A stretch of DNA of 41,597 nucleotides from RUG11247 sp045649485 (lineage in GTDB: Bacteria; Bacillota; Clostridia; Christensenellales; Aristaeellaceae): NCBI GenBank assembly GCA_045649485.1, contig JAZRPZ010000111.1, positions 1 through 41,597 on the forward strand, written 5' to 3'. The translations under genes and the position numbers were made by a program. Positions 8,897 to 18,992 of this stretch are shown piece by piece (position 1 is the first letter of the stretch; the number at the start of each line of letters is the position of its first letter). The notes under the pieces are model-generated. The model searched no databases and had not been told where the DNA came from. It saw only the letters and a list, made by a program, of their open reading frames with translations.

Positions 8897-10099
8897 TCAG
8901 TTTCTCTTGAAAAGATTGGTTATCTTCTTGGCAAGCGCGCTGTCCTTGATTCCTTCAGGCTGATCCATCGAATCGAAAATCAGGCTTACAAGGCCCAGTG
9001 CAGTGCCGTATACAGGGCTGTTCAGCTTTGCGGAACGTGCGATCGGCACCTTCACAGGCTTACCGATATGGGCAGCAAGATATTCTCTTCCGCCGCGCAT
9101 CATTGCCAGGCCGCCGCCGGTAAGATATACCTGAGTGCGGGGACCAAAGAATGTTCCGGCATCATTGAGCAGAGTCTTTTCGATGTAATCGCAGATCTCA
9201 TTGGCCTGCTTCTCAATTATTCGGGATACATCCTTACGGGGGAAGCCCAGCTTGCCGCCGTCATCAGCATCCACTTCATAATAATTGTCCTGATCGAATT
9301 CATCCGCATCAAACAGGTACGCTCTCTTTATCTGCTCGGCTTCGGTCATCGAAAGATTGAAGCCATAGGCCAGCTGCGCGGTAATATCTCCGCCGCCAAC
9401 GCCCAGTATAGCATGATAAATGATGGCGTCGCCTTCGATCACGCAAACCTCGGTATTGAGGTATCCAACGTCGATCAGCATCGCTACCCTGTCGCGCTCC
9501 TCGGGAGGAAGCAGCAGCTGGCTTGCTCCGAGAGTGGGCGAAAGGAAACCCATGATGGTTATGCCCAGCCTGGACATAACGCTCTTGACGTCTTCCACGA
9601 AATCATGGCTGGCGATGATGAAACTTTCGCTGACACGCAGCCTCGTTCCACGCTCTCCCATGGGATTCATGGTCTTCTTGCCATCGTCAATGGAGAACCA
9701 GGCAGGCGAACGATGCAGTACCAGTGAATCTTCATCGACAATGCGCAGCTTATCGGCGGCAAGATCTTGAACAGCATCAATATCTTCATAAGAGAAGGTA
9801 TGACCCTCTTCCAGCACTATTTCCGCTTCAGCGGTGCGCACATGAATATATTCGCCGGGAACTCCAACGTATATCTCATTAATCTTGGTATTGGCTTCAA
9901 GCTCCGCAGCGGTTATGGAATCCTGAACAGCGTCGATAAGACCTTCGGGATCTCCCCACTCGCCTTCCTTAAAACCGGCATAGGGCACCGTGCCCGAACC
10001 GGCGATATCGCAGCGGATGAGACCGCCCGACAGCGCGACCACAGTCACGAGCTTGGATGTACCAAATTCAATTGCGGCAATCTGTTTTTTCGTTACCAT
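8897..10099 (-). CDS. ftsA: Cell division protein FtsA
   Basis: Actin-like ATPase that tethers FtsZ to the membrane. Visible are the phosphate-1 segment AAIEFGTSKLV near the N-terminus, the phosphate-2 region LIDVGYLNTEV, the adenosine motif VYLTGGGLA, and a C-terminal amphipathic helix (last ~12 residues, Lys/Leu/Phe-rich) that is the membrane tether. The start chosen gives 400 residues, with GGAG 8-9 bases upstream. An in-frame ATG ten codons earlier has no ribosome-binding site. The gene begins about 65 bases after its own promoter and is followed by ftsZ. Confidence 0.95.
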   Translation of the reverse strand: MVTKKQIAAIEFGTSKLVTVVALSGGLIRCDIAGSGTVPYAGFKEGEWGDPEGLIDAVQDSITAAELEANTKINEIYVGVPGEYIHVRTAEAEIVLEEGHTFSYEDIDAVQDLAADKLRIVDEDSLVLHRSPAWFSIDDGKKTMNPMGERGTRLRVSESFIIASHDFVEDVKSVMSRLGITIMGFLSPTLGASQLLLPPEERDRVAMLIDVGYLNTEVCVIEGDAIIYHAILGVGGGDITAQLAYGFNLSMTEAEQIKRAYLFDADEFDQDNYYEVDADDGGKLGFPRKDVSRIIEKQANEICDYIEKTLLNDAGTFFGPRTQVYLTGGGLAMMRGGREYLAAHIGKPVKVPIARSAKLNSPVYGTALGLVSLIFDSMDQPEGIKDSALAKKITNLFKRN

Positions 10100-10162
10100 T
10101 ATCTGTTTCTCCGCATCGTAGGTGTGCATCGGATATGCATACTAATCCGATACTTATGATAT

Positions 10163-10191
10163 ATTATACATTTATATCTTAAAAAGTGCAA
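10163..10191 (-). promoter_or_regulatory. Sigma-A promoter of ftsA-ftsZ
   Basis: Minus strand TTGCAC (10186-10191), exactly 17 bases, TATAAT (10163-10168). It lies between the ftsQ terminator and ftsA, so ftsAZ can be transcribed independently of the upstream cell-wall genes. Confidence 0.8.
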
Positions 10192-10223
10192 ACTCAAAAG
10201 GCCCCAAATCGAGGGTTTTGAGT
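10192..10223. repeat. Inverted repeat abutting the ftsAZ -35 box
   Basis: ACTCAAAA (10192-10199) and TTTTGAGT (10216-10223) are perfect 8-base arms around a 16-base centre. The repeat touches the upstream edge of the -35 element, a position typical of an activator site or upstream operator. No known factor is recognised. Confidence 0.45.
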
Positions 10224-10241
10224 AATTGTCAAAAAGGTTTC

Positions 10242-10284
10242 AAAATTGGCGCATCTGCAAGTCATATCAACCCGCAAATGCGCC
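10242..10284 (-). terminator. Intrinsic terminator after ftsQ
   Basis: On the minus strand GGCGCATTTGC pairs with GCAGATGCGCC with one mismatch and is followed by AATTTTG. It separates the mraZ-to-ftsQ transcript from the ftsAZ promoter. Confidence 0.7.
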
Positions 10285-10290
10285 GTCAAT

Positions 10291-11004
10291 TCAGTTTGCT
10301 CTGTAGTCAGCCTGATTGCCGCCGGTTACATCCAGTTTGCCGGATGTCTCTCCCCTGCCTTCCAGGTCTATAAGCGCGTATTTCATCCAGATAAGCTTAT
10401 TCTCCATCTGATTTGTATCACCGATCATTACCTGAATACCCGTTCGCGAATAAAGATATATTCCGTCAATGTCTGCAACGTTTATTTCAGATATATAGCC
10501 GCTTACTCCGGTCGCGTCTATTCCGTCTATAACAGCCGCCATTGCCTCAATGCGCAGATTATCTGCTCCTATGAGCCTTCCGGGAACTGCGTTATTGGCA
10601 GAAAGTCCGGTCACATAGAGATAATCACCCTCCGGCATTTCGTGGGTCACGGATATGACATATCCCTCTGCATCCATAAGAGCAATGCTTCCACCGTAAT
10701 CGGTCACAATGCGCGGCACTCTCTGTTCAACAGTAATGACCACCGTACCGGGCAATTCCTTATCCGCACTTACACAAATGAGCCTGCCTGTATTTTCCAC
10801 ATTGCGCCGCACTTCAGCCTCATCAAAGTGCCTCATTTTACCGCCCATGTCTATGCCAGCAAGGCGAATAACATCGGTATCTTCCATGCCGCAATTACCT
10901 TCTATGCGCACATCTCTTATAATAAACACGCTTCCGTCAAGAAACACTGCTATTACAATGATCGCCGCAAGCACAGCAATGGGTTTAAAAAGCTTTTTCA
11001 GCAT
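10291..11004 (-). CDS. ftsQ: FtsQ/DivIB cell division protein
   Basis: Bitopic septal protein of 237 residues linking FtsL/FtsB-type proteins to the septal synthase. A short cytoplasmic Lys-rich start (MLKKLFK) is followed by one membrane segment at about residues 9-28. An extracellular POTRA domain (FIIRDVRIEGN onward) and a beta domain containing VEQRVPR follow. The start with GGAGG 5 bases upstream is preferred over an in-frame ATG four codons earlier. It sits between ftsW and ftsA, where murG and murC/murB are often found in relatives. Confidence 0.9.
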   Translation of the reverse strand: MLKKLFKPIAVLAAIIVIAVFLDGSVFIIRDVRIEGNCGMEDTDVIRLAGIDMGGKMRHFDEAEVRRNVENTGRLICVSADKELPGTVVITVEQRVPRIVTDYGGSIALMDAEGYVISVTHEMPEGDYLYVTGLSANNAVPGRLIGADNLRIEAMAAVIDGIDATGVSGYISEINVADIDGIYLYSRTGIQVMIGDTNQMENKLIWMKYALIDLEGRGETSGKLDVTGGNQADYRAN

Positions 11005-11025
11005 ATGTACCTCCATGTGATCAAA

Positions 11026-12096
11026 TCATATCTCTTCAGAGACGCGCGATATATTCAGCACCAGCGCCACAGCCGTCATTGCTATAGCTACCGAAGTTCC
11101 TCCGGCGCTGAAGAAAGGCAGCGGCAGTCCTGTCGTAGGCATAAGTCCTGTAACGACCATGACATTCATCACAGCCTGAACACCTATCATGCACGTGATT
11201 CCGCCTGCAAGCAAACTGCCGAATCTGTCACGGCAGCGAACAGCCACCCTGAGCCCGAAAAACACAAAAGCCCCAAATAATCCGATTACAGCACAGCAGC
11301 CGGCAAAACCAAGGTCCTCCCCCACCACCGCAAAGATAAAATCACTTTCCGGATACGGAAGGAACGAATACTTCTGTCTGCCCATACCGAGACCCATTCC
11401 GAACAGTCCGCCCGATGCAAACGCAATGAGCGATTGCGAAAGCTGATAACCTTCGTTTGTCATAAAGTCAAACGGATGGGTAAACGACATAAGTCTTGCC
11501 CTGCGGTAATCTTCCGAAAGCGCATAGAATACACCCAGACAGAATCCCGAAACACCCAGCATTCCGAGATGCAGCCATCGCGCTCCCGCAAGCATCACCA
11601 TTACAACACTTACGATGATTATACTTCCGGCTGTAGAAAGATTCGGCTGCATCAATATCAGCAGAAACATTGTCCCGGGAATCACGAACAACGGTATTAG
11701 ATTCTTCAGCCTGCGGATATCACGTCTGCCAGCCGAAAGCGCACGCGCCATAAACAATATGGCTGCATATTTAGCTATCTCTGAAGGCTGCACGCTTACC
11801 GGACCGATCACCAGCCATCTGCGTGAACCGTTCAGATATCTTCCGATACCCGGTATCGCCACCAGTATCAGCAGCAGTATGCTTATCCCCAAAAGAGCGC
11901 CCGTAACAGCCGGTCTTGACAGAAACCTGTAATCTATTCTGAGCGCCACAGTCATTCCTATGATACCCGCCGCAACGCCTATCAGCTGCGAATAAACTTC
12001 CGAAAGAGCATTTCCTTTATCCTGAGCATTATAGAAGCTTGCGGCAAAAAGTACGATAAGGCCGGTCAGCAGGAGCAGTACGAAACAAACCAGCAC
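11026..12096 (-). CDS. ftsW: SEDS glycosyltransferase FtsW/SpoVE
   Basis: Polytopic peptidoglycan polymerase of the SEDS family, partner of the adjacent class B PBP. Family motifs include the GSRRWLVIGPVSVQPSEIAK loop, the YQLSQSLIAFASGG segment, the GEDLG region and the TGLPLPFFSAGGTS loop. The GTG start reported here gives 356 residues but has no well-spaced Shine-Dalgarno. The frame stays open upstream and encodes a plausible cytoplasmic tail (about residues KRIDTIRSAKAERPVDRG). A CTG codon at 12151-12153 overlapping the murD stop may therefore be the real start. FtsW and the sporulation paralogue SpoVE cannot be separated by sequence here. Confidence 0.92.
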   Translation of the reverse strand: MLVCFVLLLLTGLIVLFAASFYNAQDKGNALSEVYSQLIGVAAGIIGMTVALRIDYRFLSRPAVTGALLGISILLLILVAIPGIGRYLNGSRRWLVIGPVSVQPSEIAKYAAILFMARALSAGRRDIRRLKNLIPLFVIPGTMFLLILMQPNLSTAGSIIIVSVVMVMLAGARWLHLGMLGVSGFCLGVFYALSEDYRRARLMSFTHPFDFMTNEGYQLSQSLIAFASGGLFGMGLGMGRQKYSFLPYPESDFIFAVVGEDLGFAGCCAVIGLFGAFVFFGLRVAVRCRDRFGSLLAGGITCMIGVQAVMNVMVVTGLMPTTGLPLPFFSAGGTSVAIAMTAVALVLNISRVSEEI

Positions 12097-12149
12097 ACCC
12101 CTGTCGACCGGCCTTTCAGCCTTGGCAGATCTTATCGTATCTATTCTCT

Positions 12150-13517
12150 TCAGAGCTTTTTGGGCTCCAGATCCTTTACGATCCTCTTGAATTCACGTCC
12201 GCGGAATTCGTAATCCGGGAACATGTCAAAGCTTGCGCACGCGGGAGAAAGCAGCACATTGCCGCCGTCCTCAGCAAGTTCAAATGCACGGGCGATCGCC
12301 TTTTCGAAATCGTATCCGGCATGCTCGTATGCTGTAAAGCCGCACTTGTCGAGAGTATCGGCAATCTGCTGTGCGGTTGCACCAATCAGTACGATCTTCG
12401 CTATCTTCGTCTTCAGTATCTCCTCAACCATAGGAGTGAAGTCGGTATGCTTATCGTAACCGCCGGCGATCAGAACAGTAGGCCTGTCCATGGCGCGTAC
12501 AGCCTGAATGGTGGAATCAACATTGGTTCCCTTGGAATCGTTGTAGAACTTTACGCCGCTTACCTCACGGGTAAACTCGATGCGGTGTTCTACGCTGGTG
12601 AAACGCCTGAGAGTCTTCGCGATGCTCTCTGCGCTTACGCCTGCAGCCATTGCCATAGCGGTTGCCGCAAGTGCATTGGCAAGGTTGTGCTTGCCGGGAA
12701 TCTGCAGTTCGCTTGCAGGACATACAGGCACATAAGAATTCTGAGAACCGTAGACGATCATTCCGTCAACGGTGAATGCACCGTAGGGAACGCTCCTTTC
12801 AGTGGAGAACCATACCACCGCGCACTTTACATCCTTCGCCATTTCGCAGGTGACGGGATCTTCGTAATTGAGCACTACGGTATCCTTGCCTTCGCTCAGT
12901 GCGAATATGCGCTTCTTCATATCGATATAGGTCTGCATATCGCCGTGGCGGTTGAGATGATCTTCAGATATGTTCAGTACCGCGCAGACCTCGGGATGGA
13001 ACTCCTTCACGGTCTCAAGCTGGAAGGAGGATACTTCGCACACGGTAACATCGGTGTCCTGCATTCCGGGTACATCGCCGGTATAGGGAATTCCGATGTT
13101 GCCTACGGTATGTACTGTCTCTCCTGCATCCTTGAATATCTCGGAAAGCAGCGTGGTAGTGGTGGTCTTACCGTTGGTGCCGGTAATGGCCATCAGTCTG
13201 CCGCATGCTTCGCGGTATGCATATTCAAGCTCGCCCATGACCTCAATACCCATTTCCTGTGCCTTTACCACAACAGGAGCGGTGATCGGTACACCGGGGC
13301 TGATGATGAGTGCATCGCAGCCTTCGAGCAGAGTAACGGGGTCTTCACCCAGGCGGAATTCCACACCGGGAAGCTTCAGTTCTGCAAGTCCGTCAGCAAA
13401 TTTATCTATTGTTTTGGAATCGTTTACTATCACCTGTGCGCCGCGCAGAGCAAGCAGCTTTACGCATGCAATGCCTGAACGGGCCATGCCGATGACCAGC
13501 GCCTTGTTCAGTTTCAT
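12150..13517 (-). CDS. murD: UDP-N-acetylmuramoylalanine--D-glutamate ligase
   Basis: Cytoplasmic Mur ligase that adds D-Glu to UDP-MurNAc-L-Ala using ATP. The 455 residues contain a Rossmann-like N-terminal domain (VIGMARSGIA), the ATP P-loop ITGTNGKTTTT near residue 115, the central SEDHLNRHG segment, and the C-terminal YNDSKGTNVDST and AGGYDKHTDF motifs typical of MurD. GGGAG precedes the ATG. It lies 15 bases after mraY, and its stop overlaps the possible CTG start of ftsW. Confidence 0.96.
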   Translation of the reverse strand: MKLNKALVIGMARSGIACVKLLALRGAQVIVNDSKTIDKFADGLAELKLPGVEFRLGEDPVTLLEGCDALIISPGVPITAPVVVKAQEMGIEVMGELEYAYREACGRLMAITGTNGKTTTTTLLSEIFKDAGETVHTVGNIGIPYTGDVPGMQDTDVTVCEVSSFQLETVKEFHPEVCAVLNISEDHLNRHGDMQTYIDMKKRIFALSEGKDTVVLNYEDPVTCEMAKDVKCAVVWFSTERSVPYGAFTVDGMIVYGSQNSYVPVCPASELQIPGKHNLANALAATAMAMAAGVSAESIAKTLRRFTSVEHRIEFTREVSGVKFYNDSKGTNVDSTIQAVRAMDRPTVLIAGGYDKHTDFTPMVEEILKTKIAKIVLIGATAQQIADTLDKCGFTAYEHAGYDFEKAIARAFELAEDGGNVLLSPACASFDMFPDYEFRGREFKRIVKDLEPKKL

Positions 13518-13532
13518 AAACTCACTCCCGGA

Positions 13533-14522
<990 letters not shown>

Positions 14523-14542
14523 CTTATGTTACCTCCAAAATA

Positions 14543-15994
14543 TCATCTGGTCGCCAGAAGTTCCGCAACAACGATCTTCTCGTCGAAGGGATACTTTACG
14601 CCCTTTATCTCCTGATAAGTTTCATGGCCCTTGCCGGCAAGCACGATTACATCGCCCGCCTGCGCCATATCCAGTGCATATCCGATAGCCTCACGACGGT
14701 TTTCGATCACGGTGTATTCACAGCCGGTGGACTTGGTGCCCTCCTCGATCTGCCTGAGAATATCGAAGGGATCCTCATTGCGGGGATTATCGCTGGTAAG
14801 GATGCAATAGTCGGCAAGTCTGCCGGCGATCTCACCCATTATCTCACGCTTTGCGCTGTCACGGTCGCCGCCGCAGCCAAAGAGTGCGATCATCCTGCCC
14901 TTGGTAGTGCCGCGCACTGCCTTCAGTATGTTCTCAAGGCTGTCGGGAGAATGTGCATAGTCCAGAATCACACGGTAAGGAGTTTCGGTCTCCAACAGTT
15001 CGATGCGTCCGGGTACATTGCGTACGCTTTCCAGACCCATGCGGATAGCCTCGTAATCGATACCCAGTGCCGCAGCAACACCGGCAGCAACCAGTGCATT
15101 ATATACATTGAAGATACCTGCAAGCCTGAGTGCAACCGCAGTGCGGAACATCTTGTGGCGGGTCAGCATGAAGCTGCAGCCACGCTCGCCTATCTCGATA
15201 TCATTTGCGTGAACATCGGAAGCAGCGCGGATGCCCACCTTAAGAGTGGAACGGCCAAGCTTTTCAAATGCGGCGCTTACGGTTTCGTCATCCGCATTGA
15301 TAACGATATTCTCCACCATTTCTTCAGTAAAGAATGCCATCTTTGCGGCAAGATATTTATCCATGGTACCGAAAAGATCAAGATGGTCCTGGCTGAAGTT
15401 GGTGAATGCACCTACAGCAAACTTCATTCCGTAGAGGCGGTCCATCTCCAGCGCATGGGCAGAAACTTCCATGACCACGTGGGTAACGCCTGCTTCGACC
15501 ATACGCCTGAGCAGGGACTGCATTTCCAGGTGGTCGGGCGTGGTAAGACGGGTGGGAACCATCTCTTCACCTATCATGGAACCTACGGTACCGATATAAC
15601 CGGTCTTGTGACCTGCTGCCTCGATAACGGATTTGATGAGATAGCTGCAGGTGGTCTTGCCCTTGGTGCCGGTAACACCGACAAGCTTAAGCTTATCGGC
15701 AGGTCTGCCGTTGAAATTGGCGGCGATTACGGAAGTAGCCTTGCGCACAGAACCAACGACTACCTGAACGCAATCAACATCCACCCTGCGCTCAACAATG
15801 AGAGCCACAGCACCAGCCGCAACAGCCTGAGGTGCGAAATTGTGTCCGTCAACACGCAGACCGGGCGTGCAGAAGAACAGCGCACCGTCAGATACCTTGC
15901 GGGAATCAACGCATATATCAGAGATCTCCACATCGGTACTGCCGATTATCTCTTTGATATCATCTACCCGTTCAATAAGAGCATTAAGCTTCAT
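14543..15994 (-). CDS. murE: UDP-MurNAc-tripeptide synthetase (meso-DAP type)
   Basis: Cytoplasmic Mur ligase that adds the third stem-peptide residue. It has 483 residues, with the P-loop VTGTKGKTT near residue 110 and the SQDHLDLFG segment. The DNPR motif at 402-405 is the signature of enzymes that use meso-diaminopimelate rather than lysine, so the peptidoglycan is predicted to be the A1-gamma DAP type. A GGGGGA site precedes the ATG. It lies 23 bases downstream of the PBP gene. Confidence 0.96.
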   Translation of the reverse strand: MKLNALIERVDDIKEIIGSTDVEISDICVDSRKVSDGALFFCTPGLRVDGHNFAPQAVAAGAVALIVERRVDVDCVQVVVGSVRKATSVIAANFNGRPADKLKLVGVTGTKGKTTCSYLIKSVIEAAGHKTGYIGTVGSMIGEEMVPTRLTTPDHLEMQSLLRRMVEAGVTHVVMEVSAHALEMDRLYGMKFAVGAFTNFSQDHLDLFGTMDKYLAAKMAFFTEEMVENIVINADDETVSAAFEKLGRSTLKVGIRAASDVHANDIEIGERGCSFMLTRHKMFRTAVALRLAGIFNVYNALVAAGVAAALGIDYEAIRMGLESVRNVPGRIELLETETPYRVILDYAHSPDSLENILKAVRGTTKGRMIALFGCGGDRDSAKREIMGEIAGRLADYCILTSDNPRNEDPFDILRQIEEGTKSTGCEYTVIENRREAIGYALDMAQAGDVIVLAGKGHETYQEIKGVKYPFDEKIVVAELLATR

Positions 15995-16017
15995 AGGAAA
16001 TTCCCCCCGTTGTGTAT

Positions 16018-18141
16018 TTATGGCGGTTCAAAGGTAACATCAACATAAGTTGTAGGCAGTACCTTTTCACCTGCAGCCGGAAATTGCGAAACCGCTATCC
16101 CGCTGCCCGAAACTGTCATTTTCAAACCGTAGCTGCGTATCAGCCGATTGGCTTCCACCACCGAAAGTCCGTTCACATCAGGCACGGCAACATATTCACC
16201 GTCCGTTATTGCGCCTTCCACATACAGCATGACCAGGGAACCCTCAGCCATATCTGCACCCGGCGCAGGCAGCTGCGCTATCACCCTGTTCCCGATGCCG
16301 TCCATAACGCTGCTGAGCCCTGCGGCCTTCAGCGCGTCCTTCGCATCGGCAACGTTCATGCCGGTAACATCCGGCACCTTAACATCCAGTATCACTTCGC
16401 CGGTGTTCTCTTTGGCATAACCCATGTACACTAAGGATTGTTCAAGTATATCCCTTGCAAACGGCGCAGCGGTTACCGAACCGTAATCGACCGGTACATC
16501 GGCACGGTCTACTATAACCATTACGCATATAGCAGGATCATCCATCGGCGCAAAACCGATAAACGAACCTATATGAGTATCCGACGATACCACGCCGTCT
16601 ATGTATACCTGAGCAGTACCTGTTTTGCCGCCGATCGAGTATCCCTCTATGCGGGCATTCTTTCCTCCGCCATGGTCTACAACACCCTCAAGCATAGAAC
16701 GCATTATCGTACTGGTACTCTCATTTACAGTGCGTCTTATGACCAGCGGAGCTCCCTGTTCTATCACTTCACCCGAAGGCGAAGTAATCGAATCTATAAT
16801 ATACGGCTGCATCAGCAATCCGCCGTTTACCACGGAACATGCTGCTGACATCAGCTGCAGCGGCGTCACGGCAATGGACTGTCCAAAACCCATTCGCGCA
16901 AGATCGCCTATGCGGACATTCGATCTCGGAATAACTATTCCGGAAGCCTCTCCGGATATATCAACACCTGTCTTCACTCCGATTCCGAAGCGATTCAGAT
17001 ACTCATATATCCGTTCCTCGCCAAGTCTCAGCGCAAGTTCCACAAACACGGGATTGCATGAATTTTCCAGTCCCTGCTCCAGTGTCTGTGCACCATGAGG
17101 CTCGCCCCAGCAGCTTATCCTGCCGCCTTCCACATATACCGAACCGGAGCAGTAAAACCCTTCCCCTGTCCGTGCAACGCCGGAATCGACAGCCGCCGCC
17201 ATCGTAAGTATCTTAAAAGTGGATCCCGGCTCGTAGGAATCAGTGATGAGCCGGTTCCGCATAAGATCATTGAGCAGACTTACATCATATCTCGGCGGGT
17301 TATTGAGATCATACGACGGCTGCATAGCCATCGCAAGTATCTCCCCCGTCTCAGGATCCATAGCCATCACGCGTACAGATTGAGCGTTGTTCACGCTGTA
17401 CGCCTCGCGGGCAGCCTTCTCGCAGAAGCCCTGTATGGTGGCGTCTATAGTAAGCCGCACATCGGATCCGTTTATTGCAGCTATATATTCTGCCGTGCTG
17501 TAAGAAAGCGCACGGCCTTTGCCGTCTATCTCCTCAAGTACAAGCCCGCTTTTTCCCGAGAGATAATCATTCAGCGAGCTTTCAAGCCCCGCCTGACCTG
17601 TTCCGTCAATCGTGGTGATGCCGATCACCTGACTGAGAAATTCTCCATAGGGATAAAAACGCTGACTGCCTTCATCAAGTACAAGGCCGTTCAGCACTCC
17701 GGAATCCGCCTGGCGGTATTCCGCGATCATTGTCTTGAGCTGCTGCGCAGTTTCCATATCGAGTTGGCGCTTCAGTATCACCGAAGACCGGGTTTTGTTC
17801 CCTGCCTTTTTGACGATATCGGCCGCGTCCATGTTCAATACGGGAGCAAGCACTTCAGCCATAGCCCATGCATCGGTCACCTGACGCGGCGATACCGAAG
17901 CCGTGTACGCCGTTGCGCTCATGGCCAGCACGCTGCCGTTACGGTCCGATATGGTTCCCCTGCGGGGCGCTATCACGCTTTCACTTGTCCATTGGGCCTG
18001 CGCCAGATATTGAAGCTCTTCCGAAGCAATTATCTGCAGATAAAAAAGCCTTCCGCACAGTACAAAAAACAACGCCGCAAATATTGCCATGCACAATGCA
18101 AGGCGGCGACGGATGACAGGTCCTGTAAGAACCAACCGCAT
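16018..18141 (-). CDS. Class B penicillin-binding protein with two PASTA domains (SpoVD/FtsI)
   Basis: Membrane-anchored D,D-transpeptidase of 707 residues that cross-links septal or spore-cortex peptidoglycan. An N-terminal membrane segment at about residues 17-35 is followed by the PBP dimerisation domain. The catalytic triad of motifs is S307-TFK, S361-CN and K506-TG, and two PASTA repeats cover about 590-650 and 652-707. The ATG has GGGAGGG directly abutting it, which is too close; a TTG two codons later is 7 bases from GGAGG and may be the true start. Tandem C-terminal PASTA domains are typical of SpoVD and of some vegetative PBPs, so the spore role is uncertain. Confidence 0.92.
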   Translation of the reverse strand: MRLVLTGPVIRRRLALCMAIFAALFFVLCGRLFYLQIIASEELQYLAQAQWTSESVIAPRRGTISDRNGSVLAMSATAYTASVSPRQVTDAWAMAEVLAPVLNMDAADIVKKAGNKTRSSVILKRQLDMETAQQLKTMIAEYRQADSGVLNGLVLDEGSQRFYPYGEFLSQVIGITTIDGTGQAGLESSLNDYLSGKSGLVLEEIDGKGRALSYSTAEYIAAINGSDVRLTIDATIQGFCEKAAREAYSVNNAQSVRVMAMDPETGEILAMAMQPSYDLNNPPRYDVSLLNDLMRNRLITDSYEPGSTFKILTMAAAVDSGVARTGEGFYCSGSVYVEGGRISCWGEPHGAQTLEQGLENSCNPVFVELALRLGEERIYEYLNRFGIGVKTGVDISGEASGIVIPRSNVRIGDLARMGFGQSIAVTPLQLMSAACSVVNGGLLMQPYIIDSITSPSGEVIEQGAPLVIRRTVNESTSTIMRSMLEGVVDHGGGKNARIEGYSIGGKTGTAQVYIDGVVSSDTHIGSFIGFAPMDDPAICVMVIVDRADVPVDYGSVTAAPFARDILEQSLVYMGYAKENTGEVILDVKVPDVTGMNVADAKDALKAAGLSSVMDGIGNRVIAQLPAPGADMAEGSLVMLYVEGAITDGEYVAVPDVNGLSVVEANRLIRSYGLKMTVSGSGIAVSQFPAAGEKVLPTTYVDVTFEPP

Positions 18142-18158
18142 CCCTCCCCGCCCTGAAT

Positions 18159-18491
18159 TTATTGCACATCCGCAATTTCAGCTGTATGCGTGGAAGTATT
18201 CTGATATTCCGAAGGAATGGAAATTACTCTGAGCTGGCTGTCGGTAGGTTTCTGCATGCCAAGCTCCATGGCGCGCGCTTCAATGTTATCGCGCGTCTTG
18301 AAAGTATCCAGCTTGCGATAGCAGTTATCGCGATCCGCACGGAGATAAACCAGCTCGCTGCCGATACGTGCAGTCTCTTTTGTCTTCGAATGGATGGCCG
18401 CCAGCATGCATATCTGCATTACAAGTCCGCCAATGAGTATAACACATACCATGAACTTGAGAAGCCCGGTAATATCATGTCTGTTAGTCAT
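18159..18491 (-). CDS. ftsL: FtsL-like septum protein
   Basis: Small bitopic protein of 110 residues. It has a short cytoplasmic start, one membrane segment at about residues 10-32 and an extracellular coiled coil with charged heptads (KETARIGSELVYLRADRD). A polar tail follows. FtsL proteins diverge strongly, so the call rests on topology and on its place between mraZ and the PBP gene. The ATG with GGAGG 9 bases upstream is preferred over a GTG three codons earlier. Its start overlaps the end of mraZ by 8 bases, leaving no room for rsmH. Confidence 0.8.
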   Translation of the reverse strand: MTNRHDITGLLKFMVCVILIGGLVMQICMLAAIHSKTKETARIGSELVYLRADRDNCYRKLDTFKTRDNIEARAMELGMQKPTDSQLRVISIPSEYQNTSTHTAEIADVQ

Positions 18492-18969
18492 GCTGCGCAC
18501 CCTCCTGCGAATCGTTTCTGCTGAAATAGCGGTTGTTCACGTATGCCAGCAACTTGACGGCGTTTGCCTGCGCCTCCAGATACTGCTTCATGAACCTGTC
18601 CTCCGCCCATATCTCAAGGTACTTGCCCAGACCGACGAATCGGACTTCCTTATCCATTCCGGCCTGCTGTCTGAGTGCCTGAGGTATGAGTACTCTTCCC
18701 TGTCCGTCAAGGGTCTGACCGGTGTAGGAAAAAGACTTGATAAGCCTGACGTAGGCTATACCTTCAGCGTCCGTATCGGGGATACGCTCAAGCCTGCGGT
18801 TTATCTCCGCCCACTTTTCGGCGGGATAAAGAGCTATAGCATTGAAATCGTTATTGAGACCGATGGTAAAGCCCTCGGCAAGGGCTTCGCGGTACGCGGC
18901 GGGAATCGTGGCGCGTCCCTTGGGGTCAATATTATGCTGATAATTGCCGGATAATTCAATTACTGCCAC
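18484..18969 (-). CDS. mraZ: Transcriptional regulator MraZ
   Basis: DNA-binding protein of the AbrB-like double-SpoVT fold that forms rings and represses its own division operon. The 161 residues contain both family repeats, NIDPKGRATIPAAYREAL near residue 10 and TLDGQGRVLIPQALRQQ near residue 85. The C-terminus is slightly longer than the usual ~143. The start is GTG with GGGAG 9 bases upstream; an ORF from further upstream would run through the promoter. Four 10-bp direct repeats matching MraZ operators lie just upstream, so autoregulation is likely. Confidence 0.94.
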   Translation of the reverse strand: MAVIELSGNYQHNIDPKGRATIPAAYREALAEGFTIGLNNDFNAIALYPAEKWAEINRRLERIPDTDAEGIAYVRLIKSFSYTGQTLDGQGRVLIPQALRQQAGMDKEVRFVGLGKYLEIWAEDRFMKQYLEAQANAVKLLAYVNNRYFSRNDSQEGAQHD

Positions 18970-18992
18970 AAGACGCCACTCCCTTCCACTTT

